Notes: generated from the sequence alone by a model not told the origin. Positions 1 to 8,270 are shown, counted from the first letter of the stretch. The stretch: 44,812 nt of DNA from JAUILA01 sp964563925 (GCA_964563925.1 CAZLZD010000037.1:1-44812), one strand, 5' to 3'. Made by a program: numbers and translations.

Positions 1-516
1 AATTAGTGAGGTAAAGGTTTAGGGTTTGAGGATTTTACTCCCCTGAAATTTATAAGATCAATTGAGGTGCCTATTGCAAATTACGTATGTGAAAACCGTG
101 CAGGATCATCGTTGAAAATTAGGAAGATTTTAACCTTAACAGATTTTACTTAAGCTAATTCTAAAATTGAACTCAAGAATGGCCAGGGTCAGTGGGACTA
201 CTACCGCCAATACAAACCAGGCAATTGTAACGTATACAATTCTCAATTTCATTCCTTTGGAAAGTTGTTCATATCGTCAAATTTTGTACGCATGAGAGTC
301 ATTTATGAACAGCCAAAAATTAAAACCTCCGTATCCGGGTTTAGGCCGAGGCCATTACTGATGGCCTTGCGTGCGGATTACCCAGGCTTTGATGGAGCAA
401 GTACCGATGTCCAGACTTAGAAACAGGATGTGCTTCCTGAAGTAGTATCCTGATATTTGCTTTTTCATTCGGGGATCACGTCCTTAGATGAAATTCCGCA
501 ATAACGCATTTCAATC
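1..516. other. intergenic stretch at the window start
   Basis: Apart from the doubtful 38-codon frame at 136-252 on the minus strand, I see no gene, tRNA or clear repeat here. The first 300 bases are AT-rich. The part just before 517 presumably carries the promoter of the following secreted protein, but no exact TAnnTTTG element stands out. Confidence 0.5.
136..252 (-). CDS. possible small single-pass membrane protein (38 aa)
   Basis: A short frame starts MKLRIVYVTIAWF and continues with an unbroken hydrophobic stretch (about residues 5-26), so the product would be a single-pass membrane peptide with a short charged tail. There is an AAAGGA directly before the ATG, too close to be a normal ribosome binding site. 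It lies in the otherwise empty first 516 bases, and nothing else supports it. It may be a chance frame; I list it because the hydrophobic segment is cleaner than expected for random sequence. Confidence 0.3.
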   Translation of the reverse strand: MKLRIVYVTIAWFVLAVVVPLTLAILEFNFRISLSKIC

Positions 517-1338
517 ATGAAAAAAGTAATAATCACCGCCATACTTGTATCAGGATTCATCCCGGTAATGCGGGCCCAGCCCGGAAGCTTCAACTTAGAT
601 AGGGATCTGCTGCTCATGCAGTTTGACTGCAAGACAGACGTGGATGATGTGCATTCAGCCGCAGCGCTGGCAACCCTGCTTTCATCGCCGGAATTTAAGG
701 ATATCGATTACCACGCGGTGGCAGGCACTTACGGTATCCAGGAGGGGCTCTATGTGCCGGCGAATGAAGTATTTGAGATGGCTTTTGAGGATAACTGGAC
801 AGATGCACATACGGACCGGGAGGCAGCGGTGACAAGGGTCAGTGGATTGGTAAAAGAAGTCCTGGCTGCAGGCGGTGACATCTGGATCGCCGATGCAGGA
901 CAATCCGATTTTTCAGCGATGGTTATCCGGCGGGTTTCTGAAGAATTGAGCGGATTGAACGTGAAGGAGCGAATCCATGTTGTTCAGCACAGCGATTGGA
1001 ACGAGGAGGTGACCTCACCGGAGGCCCTGGCCTATGTGAAAATGCGCGCGGATTATCACAAGATTCCGGACGGTAATGCGGTGGGTAATGGTACGCCAGG
1101 ATTCCGGACTCCGGGTTATGATAACTGGGGGAAAATGGTGAAGGATCCGCATTTGCTGAAGATCTGGGAGCTGGCTGTGGAAGTCGGTAACCGTTATAAC
1201 GGCCAGGAGGGAAGGTATAACAATGAGGCGGTGGCGTCGGGCGGACTTGACTTTTCCGATCTGGCGGAGGTCTGCTGGATTCTCGGCCTGGAGGATATTC
1301 GGGATACTGAAGCCTTTTTTGAACGTTTTACGGATTAG
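517..1338 (+). CDS. secreted nucleoside-hydrolase-like protein
   Basis: The 273-residue product starts with a typical signal peptide (MKKVIITAILVSGF, probable cleavage after RAQ near residue 21). Directly after it comes LLMQFDCKTDVDDVHS (about residues 32-47), which resembles the Asp-rich calcium-binding motif at the N terminus of inosine/uridine-type nucleoside hydrolases (DxDxxxDD). A second possible active-site segment, DIWIADAGQSDF, lies near residue 125. The length is slightly below the usual 300-340 residues of nucleoside hydrolases. I infer a periplasmic or secreted hydrolase of that fold; the substrate is unknown. It stands alone, followed by a palindrome-rich gap. A DUF1593-like relative is an alternative reading. 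Confidence 0.6.
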   Translation: MKKVIITAILVSGFIPVMRAQPGSFNLDRDLLLMQFDCKTDVDDVHSAAALATLLSSPEFKDIDYHAVAGTYGIQEGLYVPANEVFEMAFEDNWTDAHTDREAAVTRVSGLVKEVLAAGGDIWIADAGQSDFSAMVIRRVSEELSGLNVKERIHVVQHSDWNEEVTSPEALAYVKMRADYHKIPDGNAVGNGTPGFRTPGYDNWGKMVKDPHLLKIWELAVEVGNRYNGQEGRYNNEAVASGGLDFSDLAEVCWILGLEDIRDTEAFFERFTD

Positions 1339-1447
1339 TTTTTGGGTTTCTAAAAATCGGGATTGCCTCTCCGCCTAAAGCGACTCGGCAATTCTGGTAG
1401 GTGGGAGTCCAGATCAAAAGCCTGCCAGGCGCTGAGTTGATAATTCA

Positions 1448-1492
1448 GGATTGCCGACTTGTCGCATACGCTCCAGTCGGCGATCCTGAGTG
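1448..1492. repeat. REP-like palindromic repeat, copy 1
   Basis: The unit runs AGGATTGCCGAC ... GTCGGCGATCCT and folds into a 12-base stem with one G-T type mismatch around a loop of about 17 bases that holds CGCTCCA. The same unit occurs again at 1528-1572 with only three or four differences, all in the loop. Confidence 0.75.
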
Positions 1493-1527
1493 CGGTGTAC
1501 AATAAACAAAGGCATGTCAGTTGAAAA

Positions 1528-1572
1528 GGATTGCCGACATGTCGCTAACGCTCCAGTCGGCGATCCTGAGTG
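1528..1572. repeat. REP-like palindromic repeat, copy 2
   Basis: This is the second copy of the 45-base palindrome at 1448. The stem arms are identical to those of copy 1. The loop differs slightly (CATGTCGCTAACG against CTTGTCGCATACG). Conserved stems with a drifting loop are the pattern expected of a structured extragenic repeat. Confidence 0.75.
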
Positions 1573-1581
1573 GAGGGCGTG

Positions 1582-1701
1582 CCATGAATCGAAGGTCACG
1601 CCTTCGGCTGGCCTTTTTTGCGTGCATTTTCGCTGGAACACGTTCCGCTCAATACCAACAAAAAAGGCCACTGACTTTGTCAGTGACCTTCTGATTCATG
1701 G
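1582..1701. repeat. inverted repeat copying the end and terminator of tRNA-Pro
   Basis: The left arm 1582-1620 (CCATGAATC-GAAGGTCAC ... TGGCCTTTTTTG) matches the reverse complement of the right arm 1659-1701, which is the CCA end and terminator of tRNA-Pro. One base is inserted, and the central stem differs: GCC-TTC-GGC on the left, CACTGAC-TTT-GTCAGTG on the right. The inner 12 bases TGGCCTTTTTTG / CAAAAAAGGCCA are perfect. The left arm would itself act as a rightward terminator. It may be a duplicated tRNA end, as left by site-specific integration, or a cassette with terminators in both directions. Confidence 0.6.
1659..1690 (-). terminator. terminator of tRNA-Pro
   Basis: Read on the minus strand, AAGG-T-CACTGAC-AAA-GTCAGTG-G-CCTT forms a hairpin followed by a run of six T. 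It begins about nine bases after the encoded CCA of the tRNA. Confidence 0.8.
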
Positions 1702-1776
1702 TCGGGGCGGCAGGATTCGAACCTGCGACCCCCTGCTCCCAAAGCAGGTACGCTAACCGGACTGCGCTACGCCCCG
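1699..1776 (-). tRNA. tRNA-Pro (anticodon UGG)
   Basis: The minus strand folds as a complete cloverleaf: acceptor stem CGGGGCG/CGCCCCG, anticodon arm CCTGC-TTTGGGA-GCAGG, and T arm GCAGG-TTCGAAT-CCTGC. The anticodon is TGG, which reads proline codons. The discriminator is A and the CCA end is encoded at 1699-1701. The D loop is one base longer than in the E. coli counterpart. Confidence 0.97.
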
Positions 1777-1995
1777 ATTCAATCAGGGCACAAAGGTAAA
1801 AGAATTATTCACTACTCATACCTGTGGAAGAAATATTTTATCACTACCGTCATAACCTTTTGGTCATTCCTGGTAATTAAATCATCGTTTATGTAGGATG
1901 CGGTCCGGAATTATTCTACCTTATACACAGGGTAACATCTTGACAATCAGGTCAAAAAGATTCCCAGTTCTTACTTACCAATTAACCACTATCAC

Positions 1996-2424
1996 ATGAG
2001 CAATTCACCCAATAAAGAACTAGTCCGCAAATTCACAGACCTTGTCTGGAATCAGCGCGATATGGAAAGTGCCAAAGATCTTCTCCATGAGGAGATGTCC
2101 TACCAGGGACCAAGAATGACTGTTGAGGGGAAAAAGGAGTACGTCGAACTAATCAGTCAGTATATGAATATCGTGACAGACAGTAAGATGGTCGTGCACA
2201 AGCTGGTGGAGGAAAATGATCAGGTCGCCTGCTACGGCCAATTAACCGGGCGACATACCGGGGCATATAATGATATCCAACCGACCCAAAACCAGGTAAC
2301 GGTGCAACTGATGGCATTTATTGAATTCAAAGATGGAAAAATCTACTCCGAAACTGAGGTGTTTGACGAATTAGGCTTCCTCCAGGATATGGGGATGGAA
2401 GTTGTTCAAAAAGCCCATGCCTGA
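1996..2424 (+). CDS. SnoaL-like (NTF2-fold) protein
   Basis: The 142-residue soluble protein has the pattern of SnoaL-like polyketide-cyclase or ester-cyclase relatives: an N-terminal helix NKELVRKFTDLVWNQRD, then LLHEEMSYQGP, and a C-terminal strand MAFIEFKDGKIYSETEVFDELGFLQDMG. The whole protein is one NTF2-fold domain of the usual length. Such proteins often bind small hydrophobic molecules, and many have no known reaction. It has its own terminator and no functional partner nearby. A short inverted repeat TTGAC-N6-GTCAA lies about 45 bases upstream. Confidence 0.75.
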   Translation: MSNSPNKELVRKFTDLVWNQRDMESAKDLLHEEMSYQGPRMTVEGKKEYVELISQYMNIVTDSKMVVHKLVEENDQVACYGQLTGRHTGAYNDIQPTQNQVTVQLMAFIEFKDGKIYSETEVFDELGFLQDMGMEVVQKAHA

Positions 2425-2452
2425 TTTGTAACCTCCACAGTTTTATCACACC

Positions 2453-2482
2453 AAAGCCTTCCGAAACTTCGGAGGGCTTTTT
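2453..2482 (+). terminator. rho-independent terminator after the SnoaL-like gene
   Basis: AAAGCCTTCCGA-AAC-TTCGGAGGGCTTT is followed by Ts. The stem is about 12 pairs with one mismatch and begins 28 bases after the stop codon at 2424. Confidence 0.85.
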
Positions 2483-2600
2483 CATTTGATCCGCATTCTG
2501 GTGCAATTCACTCCTGTTTTCGCTCCGTTCACTCTTTAAGTCCCTAACTGATTTATGCGACGCGTGTTTCTCCAGCGTAAGAACCAAACAAAAAATCACT

Positions 2601-3614
2601 ATGAAATCATTAAAATTATTTTCAACGCTGGCGGTTGCCCTCGTCTTTTCGCTTTTTGCAGCGGGCTGCGAGGAAGAAAGCAACATGGCCCCCGACCAGG
2701 ACCTGGAGAATATCGTTCAACGACTCGCCTCCTTTGACCAGGAAATCACTTACAACATTTATAAGGACAATTCCGGCGCACGCCCGGGCAAGGGCCTCAC
2801 CAAGGCGGCTGAAGTGACCAAAAAACCTACTTTTTTTACGCTTCGTACGGCGCTCAAGGAAGCCGGACTCTTCACCACAGTGGCCAAAAATAAACTTACC
2901 GTATTCGCTCCCACGGACGATGCATTCGCCGCACTGGGCATTAATCCCGACAACGTGGGTGAGGTACCCGGACTTACGGAAATCCTCCTCTATCATGTCG
3001 TGGCCGGTGAAGTATATTCCGGTGACCTGAGTGAGGGCTATGTCCCCACACTTAACGGAGCGGCAGTGGAAATTTCCCTGGACGGCGGCGTCTTTGTCAA
3101 CGACTCCGAAGTGATCAAAGCCGATGTGCGCGCCCTCAACGGTGTCATCCATGTCATCGACCAGGTACTCATGCCACCGATGGAAACCCTCTGGGGAATC
3201 GTGGAAGGAAATGACACATTCTCCACACTGCAGCTGGCGATAGAAACAGCCGGGCTGGTTGAAACACTCGATGATCCGGAAGCAAACTTCACCGTATTCG
3301 CGCCTACCAATGATGCCTTCGGTTTGCTGCTCGGCGAACTCGGTTTAACGGCCGAACAACTTCTGGCTCTTCCCAATCTTGACCAGGTGCTGCTGTATCA
3401 TGTGCTGAGTGGAAGAGTTTACTCCTCAGACTTATCCGAGGGCCTCAGCGTGGAAATGGCCAACGGAGAGAATATTACATTCGACCTGACCGGAGCCCCC
3501 GCCATCACGGATGTGAACGGACGCAGTGTTCCGCTTAATACAGGTATGCTGAATATCCAGGCCAATAATGGCGTGGCGCATGTCATCGATCAGGTATTAC
3601 TTCCTACGTTGTAA
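2601..3614 (+). CDS. lipoprotein with two fasciclin (FAS1) domains
   Basis: The 337-residue product begins with a lipoprotein signal (MKSLKLFSTLAVALVFSLF, lipobox FAAGC with Cys23). Two FAS1 domains follow, at about residues 70-195 and 200-337. Each carries the family boxes LTVFAPTDDAFAALG or FTVFAPTNDAFGLL, a LLYHVV/LLYHVL strand, and a closing GVIHVIDQVLMP or GVAHVIDQVLLP. FAS1 domains mediate adhesion or ligand binding, so this is probably an outer-membrane-anchored surface protein. It is monocistronic and flanked by terminators. Confidence 0.92.
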   Translation: MKSLKLFSTLAVALVFSLFAAGCEEESNMAPDQDLENIVQRLASFDQEITYNIYKDNSGARPGKGLTKAAEVTKKPTFFTLRTALKEAGLFTTVAKNKLTVFAPTDDAFAALGINPDNVGEVPGLTEILLYHVVAGEVYSGDLSEGYVPTLNGAAVEISLDGGVFVNDSEVIKADVRALNGVIHVIDQVLMPPMETLWGIVEGNDTFSTLQLAIETAGLVETLDDPEANFTVFAPTNDAFGLLLGELGLTAEQLLALPNLDQVLLYHVLSGRVYSSDLSEGLSVEMANGENITFDLTGAPAITDVNGRSVPLNTGMLNIQANNGVAHVIDQVLLPTL

Positions 3615-3636
3615 CCCATACACGTTTACAGGAAGG

Positions 3637-3664
3637 AGCCGCTCCCTCAGGGAGCGGCTTTTTT
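3637..3664 (+). terminator. strong terminator after the FAS1 gene
   Basis: AGCCGCTCCC-TCA-GGGAGCGGCT is a perfect ten-pair stem with a three-base loop, followed by six Ts. It touches the stop codon of the convergent gene at 3663. Confidence 0.95.
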
Positions 3665-4700
3665 ATGTCTTAAGCGAATTCAGGTAGTCGTCGGTATTGT
3701 TGATGCCCAGTTCGACCCACATGGGAAGATGATCCGACATCTGGTGTGTGCGCCAGTAGGTCTTGTAGTATCGGCCGGGGTTCTCCCGCGGCTCCCCGCT
3801 GCTGGTCGTTGTATAGGATTCACCCATTTCCGCAGCATAATGTGCTTCGTCTTCCATCCGGTAGACATACTGATAGAAGTCAAAGACGCCGGCATCGTAT
3901 AATTTGAATTTGCCCTTAAAGGCGATCTGGTCATAAAATTTATTTTGCGGGACATTTGAACCGGGGATAGACTGCAATTCCTCAGGGATGTGAAAGGTAC
4001 TGTGATTCAGCAGCGCCTGGTACACCTCATCGTTGCGGTGAAAAATATTGAAATCACCCAGCATGATAATGTTCCGGCTCCAGCTCTTGGGGTCGGCCGC
4101 CCGTTTCGCCAGGAACTTAGCCAGGCTCACGATCTCTGCCTTACGTATCGGGTCGGTGCCAGACGAACTTCCGTACAGGATATGTACGGTTGTCAGGATG
4201 AAATCAGTCCAGCCGGCCCGAAAACCGGCCAGGTAGGGTGTGCGAACAATCTGGGTGGAGGCTACATCCTTACCGTTTATTCTGAAAGGCGGGATCACAA
4301 TCTCCCCGGCCAGTCCGGCGAAACGCACTTTCCGCGAATCATACAGAAAGGCCAGTCGCTCATCATTCCCGGCAGTGCCCTCCGTGGTATCTGTAAAGAT
4401 ATACTTCCAGTCGCTGCCCAGCAGGCGCATCACCTTGTCCAGCGCCTTGAGGTCTCGGTTTACCTCCTGGACCGCCACCAGGTCAAAATGGCTGATGATC
4501 TCGGCGATATAATGCAACGGCTCCTGCCCTCGGTACCCGTAGGCCTTCTTGTCAAAATCCCGGATATTCCAGGATGCCAGCAGGAGGGAGTCCCGCAGGT
4601 TGCGCGTCGGGATATTCTCATACAAACCCTGCCGCAAGGCCAGCAGACGGTCAATCACAAACGGGTTATTTCGCAGAAAGGGATTATCGTAGAATGGCAT
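3663..4700 (-). CDS. endonuclease/exonuclease/phosphatase-family protein
   Basis: The protein (345 residues from the ATG at 4700) shows the motifs of the EEP metal-dependent phosphohydrolase fold in order: ASWNIRDF (Asn45), FDLVAVQEV (Glu79), NDERLAFLYD, MLGDFNIF (Asp216 and Asn218) and SDHLPMWVEL (Asp323, His324). These are the metal-binding and catalytic residues of DNase I and exonuclease III relatives. No signal peptide is seen, so it should act in the cytoplasm. An in-frame ATG at 4778 would add 26 residues without family similarity, so I prefer 4700. The substrate could be DNA or a phosphoester and cannot be told from the sequence. Confidence 0.85.
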   Translation of the reverse strand: MPFYDNPFLRNNPFVIDRLLALRQGLYENIPTRNLRDSLLLASWNIRDFDKKAYGYRGQEPLHYIAEIISHFDLVAVQEVNRDLKALDKVMRLLGSDWKYIFTDTTEGTAGNDERLAFLYDSRKVRFAGLAGEIVIPPFRINGKDVASTQIVRTPYLAGFRAGWTDFILTTVHILYGSSSGTDPIRKAEIVSLAKFLAKRAADPKSWSRNIIMLGDFNIFHRNDEVYQALLNHSTFHIPEELQSIPGSNVPQNKFYDQIAFKGKFKLYDAGVFDFYQYVYRMEDEAHYAAEMGESYTTTSSGEPRENPGRYYKTYWRTHQMSDHLPMWVELGINNTDDYLNSLKT

Positions 4701-4809
4701 TTTTCTTTTCAAGAAACCAAATAAAACACATATTCGCCTCACTCTTTCCTGGTATTTTGCGCCCGGGGCTGGCAACAATTACTTATTTTTATTCTTAAAG
4801 TATGACCCC

Positions 4810-6258
4810 ATGAAATACCTGCTTCCCCTGTTTTTTCTGTCCTCCCTTTCCTTCGCCCAGTCGCCGATTGCCCTGCATCCCGAAAACCCTCATTACTTCA
4901 TCTATAAGGAAGATCCGGTGGTGCTGATCACCTCGGCCGAACACTATGGTGCCGTTCTGAACGGGGATTTTGACTATATCACGTATCTGAATACCCTGGC
5001 CACCGATAAGATGAATTACACCCGGATTTTCGCCGGGAGCTATTTCGAAATCCCGGGTACCAGTTTCGGAATAAAGAATAATACCCTTGCCCCGGATCCC
5101 GGCAGCGTGGTCGTACCCTGGAAGTCCGCCAGGGAGAATGGGAAAACGACATATTACCTGGACGAATGGAATGAAACGTATTTCAACCGCCTGCATGCAT
5201 TTGTAAAGCTTGCTGCCCAAAAGGACATCATTGTGGAGGTGACATTATTTTCTTCCGTTTATACCGATGCCCACTGGGATATCAATCCACAGAATCCGGC
5301 AAACACGCCCAACCTGGAGGGTACACCTGACCGTCGCCTGGTGCATACCCTGGAGAATGGCCGGTTGCTTAAATTCCAGGAGGCCTACGTGCGAAAACTC
5401 GTGCGGGAACTCAACCCATACGCCAATGTATTTTTTGAAATTCAGAATGAACCCTGGTCCGATCGTCCGCTCCCGGTCTATAACATTGTCAACAAGGAGG
5501 CGCTGGAGGAGAATGACTGGACCAACAAATCGGACCTTGCCGATTCCATGGCCATGGCCTGGCAGGACCACATGGTCTCCGTCATCCGGGACGAAGAGGA
5601 GAACCTGCCCAACCGCCATCTGATTGCCCAGAACTATACCAATTTCAGGGTTTCATTGCCCGGCGTAAATGAGGAAGTGGATATCCTCAATTTTCATTAC
5701 GCATGGCCTGAGGCGGTCTGGTGGAACTATCATTACGACAAGCCGATAGGCTTTGATGAATCAGGGTTTGCGGGTTCGGGTGACAAGGTATATCGCCGGC
5801 AGGCCTGGCGGTTTATGGTCAGCGGAGGTGCATTGTTTAACAATCTTGATTATTCATTTGCCGTGGGACATGAAAAAGGTGACCTGGAGAATGAAGCGCC
5901 GGGTGGGGGAGGATCAACGCTTAGGCAGCAGCTGGGTTATTTACATGAATTTATGGACCTTCTCCCGTTACCCGAAATGAAACCTGCCCGTGACATGGTA
6001 GGTGCCTCTCCGGGCATGATACCCTATGTTCTGGCCACTGAGGATAAGTCCGTCGTTGCAGTATTCATTCAGATGACCGGCCGCACCCGGGCCCAGCTCG
6101 AGTTGTTTATTCCTGAGGCTTCCTATGAGGTTATCCGCGTGGATCCCCTCAGCGGAGAAAAGAGTGTCTCACAGGTCATTACCCATCAGGCACGAATGCT
6201 GCTTCCTGTACTGGCCGCGTCTGGGGAGATTGCGTATCTCCTGCGCCGTAAGGAATGA
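4810..6258 (+). CDS. secreted glycoside hydrolase, clan GH-A (cellulase/DUF4038-like)
   Basis: The 482-residue product has a signal peptide (MKYLLPLFFLSSLSFAQ). The body looks like a beta/alpha-barrel of clan GH-A: FFEIQNEPW places the usual Asn-Glu acid/base pair at Glu214, and KPIGFDESGFAG offers a nucleophile at Glu317, about 100 residues later as expected for strands 4 and 7. The N terminus (NPHYFIYKEDPVVLITSAEHYGAV) resembles DUF4038-type glycosidases of Bacteroidota. A small C-terminal beta domain (about residues 400-482) follows. It should cleave a glycan in the periplasm or outside the cell. No transport genes accompany it. Confidence 0.75.
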   Translation: MKYLLPLFFLSSLSFAQSPIALHPENPHYFIYKEDPVVLITSAEHYGAVLNGDFDYITYLNTLATDKMNYTRIFAGSYFEIPGTSFGIKNNTLAPDPGSVVVPWKSARENGKTTYYLDEWNETYFNRLHAFVKLAAQKDIIVEVTLFSSVYTDAHWDINPQNPANTPNLEGTPDRRLVHTLENGRLLKFQEAYVRKLVRELNPYANVFFEIQNEPWSDRPLPVYNIVNKEALEENDWTNKSDLADSMAMAWQDHMVSVIRDEEENLPNRHLIAQNYTNFRVSLPGVNEEVDILNFHYAWPEAVWWNYHYDKPIGFDESGFAGSGDKVYRRQAWRFMVSGGALFNNLDYSFAVGHEKGDLENEAPGGGGSTLRQQLGYLHEFMDLLPLPEMKPARDMVGASPGMIPYVLATEDKSVVAVFIQMTGRTRAQLELFIPEASYEVIRVDPLSGEKSVSQVITHQARMLLPVLAASGEIAYLLRRKE

Positions 6259-6272
6259 GTAATCACCAAAGC

Positions 6273-6857
6273 CTAAAAGCGTTCCAGTAGATCTTCCGTC
6301 GGCAACAAGGACAGCCGGCTGTTTTTCCGGCTCATGTCCCGCCAGATATGGTTATACGCTTCGATGGTGTTTTTGCCCCCCAGGTTTGAATACACGGTGG
6401 AGTGGGCATCGCTTGCCAGTGTTATGCGGAATTCCTTTTCTAGTCCGCCCATCACCGAAGCCGCAATACTTTTATCGGTGGAATAACCGGTGATGATCAC
6501 CTCCTCAATATGTAATTCGCGAAGCCGGTTCAGAAAGCCCGGATCGCTGAAGCAGCTCTGGCATTGTTTGCCCAGGATTATTTCCATGCTTTTGTCCTCA
6601 TAGGCCGGGGCCTTATGCGGGATTTTGTATTCGTACTGAGAAAAATAACTGTCACTGACAGAAAATATGGTAAGCTGGACTGCCTGAAAGGCAAGATACA
6701 GCGACCGTATTTTCTCACTCACTTCTTCATAATTGACAACCGGGGAATGGCCGTTGTGGACCTCGAAATTGTTTATCAGGACTAAGGCTGTGTTTCCTGT
6801 ATTATACATCAATATGGTTGCATTGGTTTTACTTAGATACACCAAATGATGTGCCAT
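6273..6857 (-). CDS. isochorismatase-like protein lacking the catalytic Asp and Cys
   Basis: The 194-residue product follows the cysteine-hydrolase (isochorismatase/nicotinamidase) fold throughout: first strand ALVLINNF, a lysine segment ILGKQCQSCFS (Lys98), then EEVIITGYSTDKSIAASVMGG and ITLASDAHST. In active members the first strand reads I-D-x-Q and the later motif ends in a nucleophilic Cys. Here the Asp is Asn29 and the Cys is Ser130, so only the Lys of the triad remains. I infer a pseudoenzyme with a binding or regulatory role, or an enzyme with altered chemistry. It is convergent with the glycosidase gene, and nothing indicates its partner. Confidence 0.75.
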   Translation of the reverse strand: MAHHLVYLSKTNATILMYNTGNTALVLINNFEVHNGHSPVVNYEEVSEKIRSLYLAFQAVQLTIFSVSDSYFSQYEYKIPHKAPAYEDKSMEIILGKQCQSCFSDPGFLNRLRELHIEEVIITGYSTDKSIAASVMGGLEKEFRITLASDAHSTVYSNLGGKNTIEAYNHIWRDMSRKNSRLSLLPTEDLLERF

Positions 6858-6986
6858 CCGCCGTCAGTTTGAAATAACGGATTCCCGGCGTGACCGGCTG
6901 TGTCAAGTCAAGGACATCTCCCCACAAAATTGGGTATTCCCTGCCCTGGTGCCGCGGCCCGGTCTTGCCTGATAAATGAAACAAGG

Positions 6987-7018
6987 AAAAGCCCTGCCGT
7001 CCGTATGACCGCAGGGCT
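6987..7018 (-). other. hairpin with a short T run on the minus strand
   Basis: AGCCCTGC (6990-6997) pairs with GCAGGGCT (7011-7018) across 13 bases. On the minus strand it is followed by TTTT. No minus-strand gene ends here, so it is either an orphan terminator or a structure in the leader of the gene starting at 6857. Confidence 0.35.
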
Positions 7019-7121
7019 CCTAACCACCTTATGCTTAAAAAATGTACTTTTATCTACGAAGCCGGAAGGTGATCCGGTTTTCTGTAATCCGATTTATTAT
7101 TGAACATAATGCGTACGCTGA

Positions 7122-8270
7122 ATGAATGACCCGATGATCGAATTTCTGCAACAACTGATCCGGTGCCAGGGGTTTTCCAGTGGTGAAGGTGAAGTAGTCC
7201 GGCTGGTAGCCGAAGAGATGAGGCGTCTCAACTTCGAGGAAGTTTCCATCGATCCGATGGGCAACCTGCTCGGGCGGGTGGGGTCTGGTCCGGCCTCAAT
7301 ACTTTTTGACTCACATGCCGACACGGTGGCGGTGAACGATGAAGGTGACTGGTCCTTTCCCCCGTTTGGCGGGGAGATCCGCGGCGGCATGATCTGCGGC
7401 CGGGGGGCGGTCGATATGAAGGCATCCATCGCCGCCTCGGTGTACGCAGCAGCCATGGCGGCTGATAAGGGATGGCTCAATGGCAGGACCGTATATGTCT
7501 CCTGTACCGTGAATGAAGAGGATTGTGACGGGGAGGGGCTTAAATTTCTCCTGGAGAATATGGAGCAGCGTCCCGGTCAGGTTGTTATCTGTGAACCGTC
7601 TGGCAACCGGATCGCCCTGGGGCACCGCGGCAAGGCCCAGGTGCGGATAATCACCCACGGGAAATCGGCCCACGGGGCGAATCCGGAAAGGGGTATTAAT
7701 GCCGTCTACCTGATGGGTCCGGTTATCCGCCGCGTGGAAGACCTCAGCAAGTCATTCTCCAACACCCGGGAAGGCAAGCCCACCCTGGTCTTGTCTGACA
7801 TACGCAGCGAAAGTGCTTCGCTGAATGCGGTGCCTTCGTCGTGTACGGTTTCCCTGGACCGCAGACTGGTACCGGGCGAATCACTGGAGGCGGTGGAAAG
7901 GGAGATGGACGGACTGGTAGCCGGACTTGATGCCGCCTGGGAACGGGGCATCCTGGAGACGAAAAGCTATACCGGCTATCCGATCCGGTATGAGCCCTTC
8001 CATGAACCCTGGATGATCGGCCGGGAGGAGCCGCTTAGCGAAGCCTGCGCGCGGGCCTGGGAAAAGGTGTTTGGCGCAGCCCCCGATTTTTTTGAATTCT
8101 GGGACTTCAGTACCAATGCCGTCGCCCCCGTAGGAATGGGAATTCCCACCATCGGGTTTGGCCCGGGGGATTCACGGATGGCCCATATGCCCGACGAACA
8201 AAATGCGGTGGCCGACATTCAGCGGGCGAAACAGTTTTATGCCGAACTGATGGCCTGTTTCCCCGGATGA
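7122..8270 (+). CDS. M20-family metallopeptidase (YgeY/ArgE/DapE type)
   Basis: The 382-residue cytoplasmic enzyme keeps the complete M20 zinc site: FDSHADTV (His65, Asp67), GRGAVDMK (Asp98), NEEDCDGEG (general base and ligand Glu132/Glu133), an EPSGN segment and a C-terminal SRMAHMPDE (His355). A dimerisation insert (GHRGKAQVRIITHGKSAHG onward) sits in the middle. The DGDW-like segment and the EEDCDG motif resemble YgeY-type hydrolases more than DapE. It should hydrolyse an N-acyl or peptide bond of a small substrate. It is monocistronic and faces the amidohydrolase gene. The exact substrate is open. Confidence 0.85.
   Translation: MNDPMIEFLQQLIRCQGFSSGEGEVVRLVAEEMRRLNFEEVSIDPMGNLLGRVGSGPASILFDSHADTVAVNDEGDWSFPPFGGEIRGGMICGRGAVDMKASIAASVYAAAMAADKGWLNGRTVYVSCTVNEEDCDGEGLKFLLENMEQRPGQVVICEPSGNRIALGHRGKAQVRIITHGKSAHGANPERGINAVYLMGPVIRRVEDLSKSFSNTREGKPTLVLSDIRSESASLNAVPSSCTVSLDRRLVPGESLEAVEREMDGLVAGLDAAWERGILETKSYTGYPIRYEPFHEPWMIGREEPLSEACARAWEKVFGAAPDFFEFWDFSTNAVAPVGMGIPTIGFGPGDSRMAHMPDEQNAVADIQRAKQFYAELMACFPG

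Larger units (their letters stand above)
1339..1698. other. gene-free, palindrome-rich gap
   Basis: No credible gene is seen. The gap contains two near-identical 45-base palindromic repeats (1448-1492 and 1528-1572), a weaker relative near 1362-1397 (GATTGCC ... GGCAATTC), and a large inverted repeat that ends at the 3' end of tRNA-Pro. Frames on either strand here are made of these repeats and are not convincing. Confidence 0.7.

Noticed and set aside
1414..1756. Frames of 85-88 codons on both strands in the gap before tRNA-Pro
   Set aside because: They run through palindromic repeats, a terminator and the tRNA itself.
3990..4724. 244-codon plus-strand frame
   Set aside because: It is antisense to the EEP-family gene, whose catalytic motifs are complete.
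4810..6258. Polysaccharide utilisation locus around the glycosidase
   Set aside because: There is no SusC/SusD pair, regulator or clustered glycosidases; the neighbours are unrelated and in mixed orientation.
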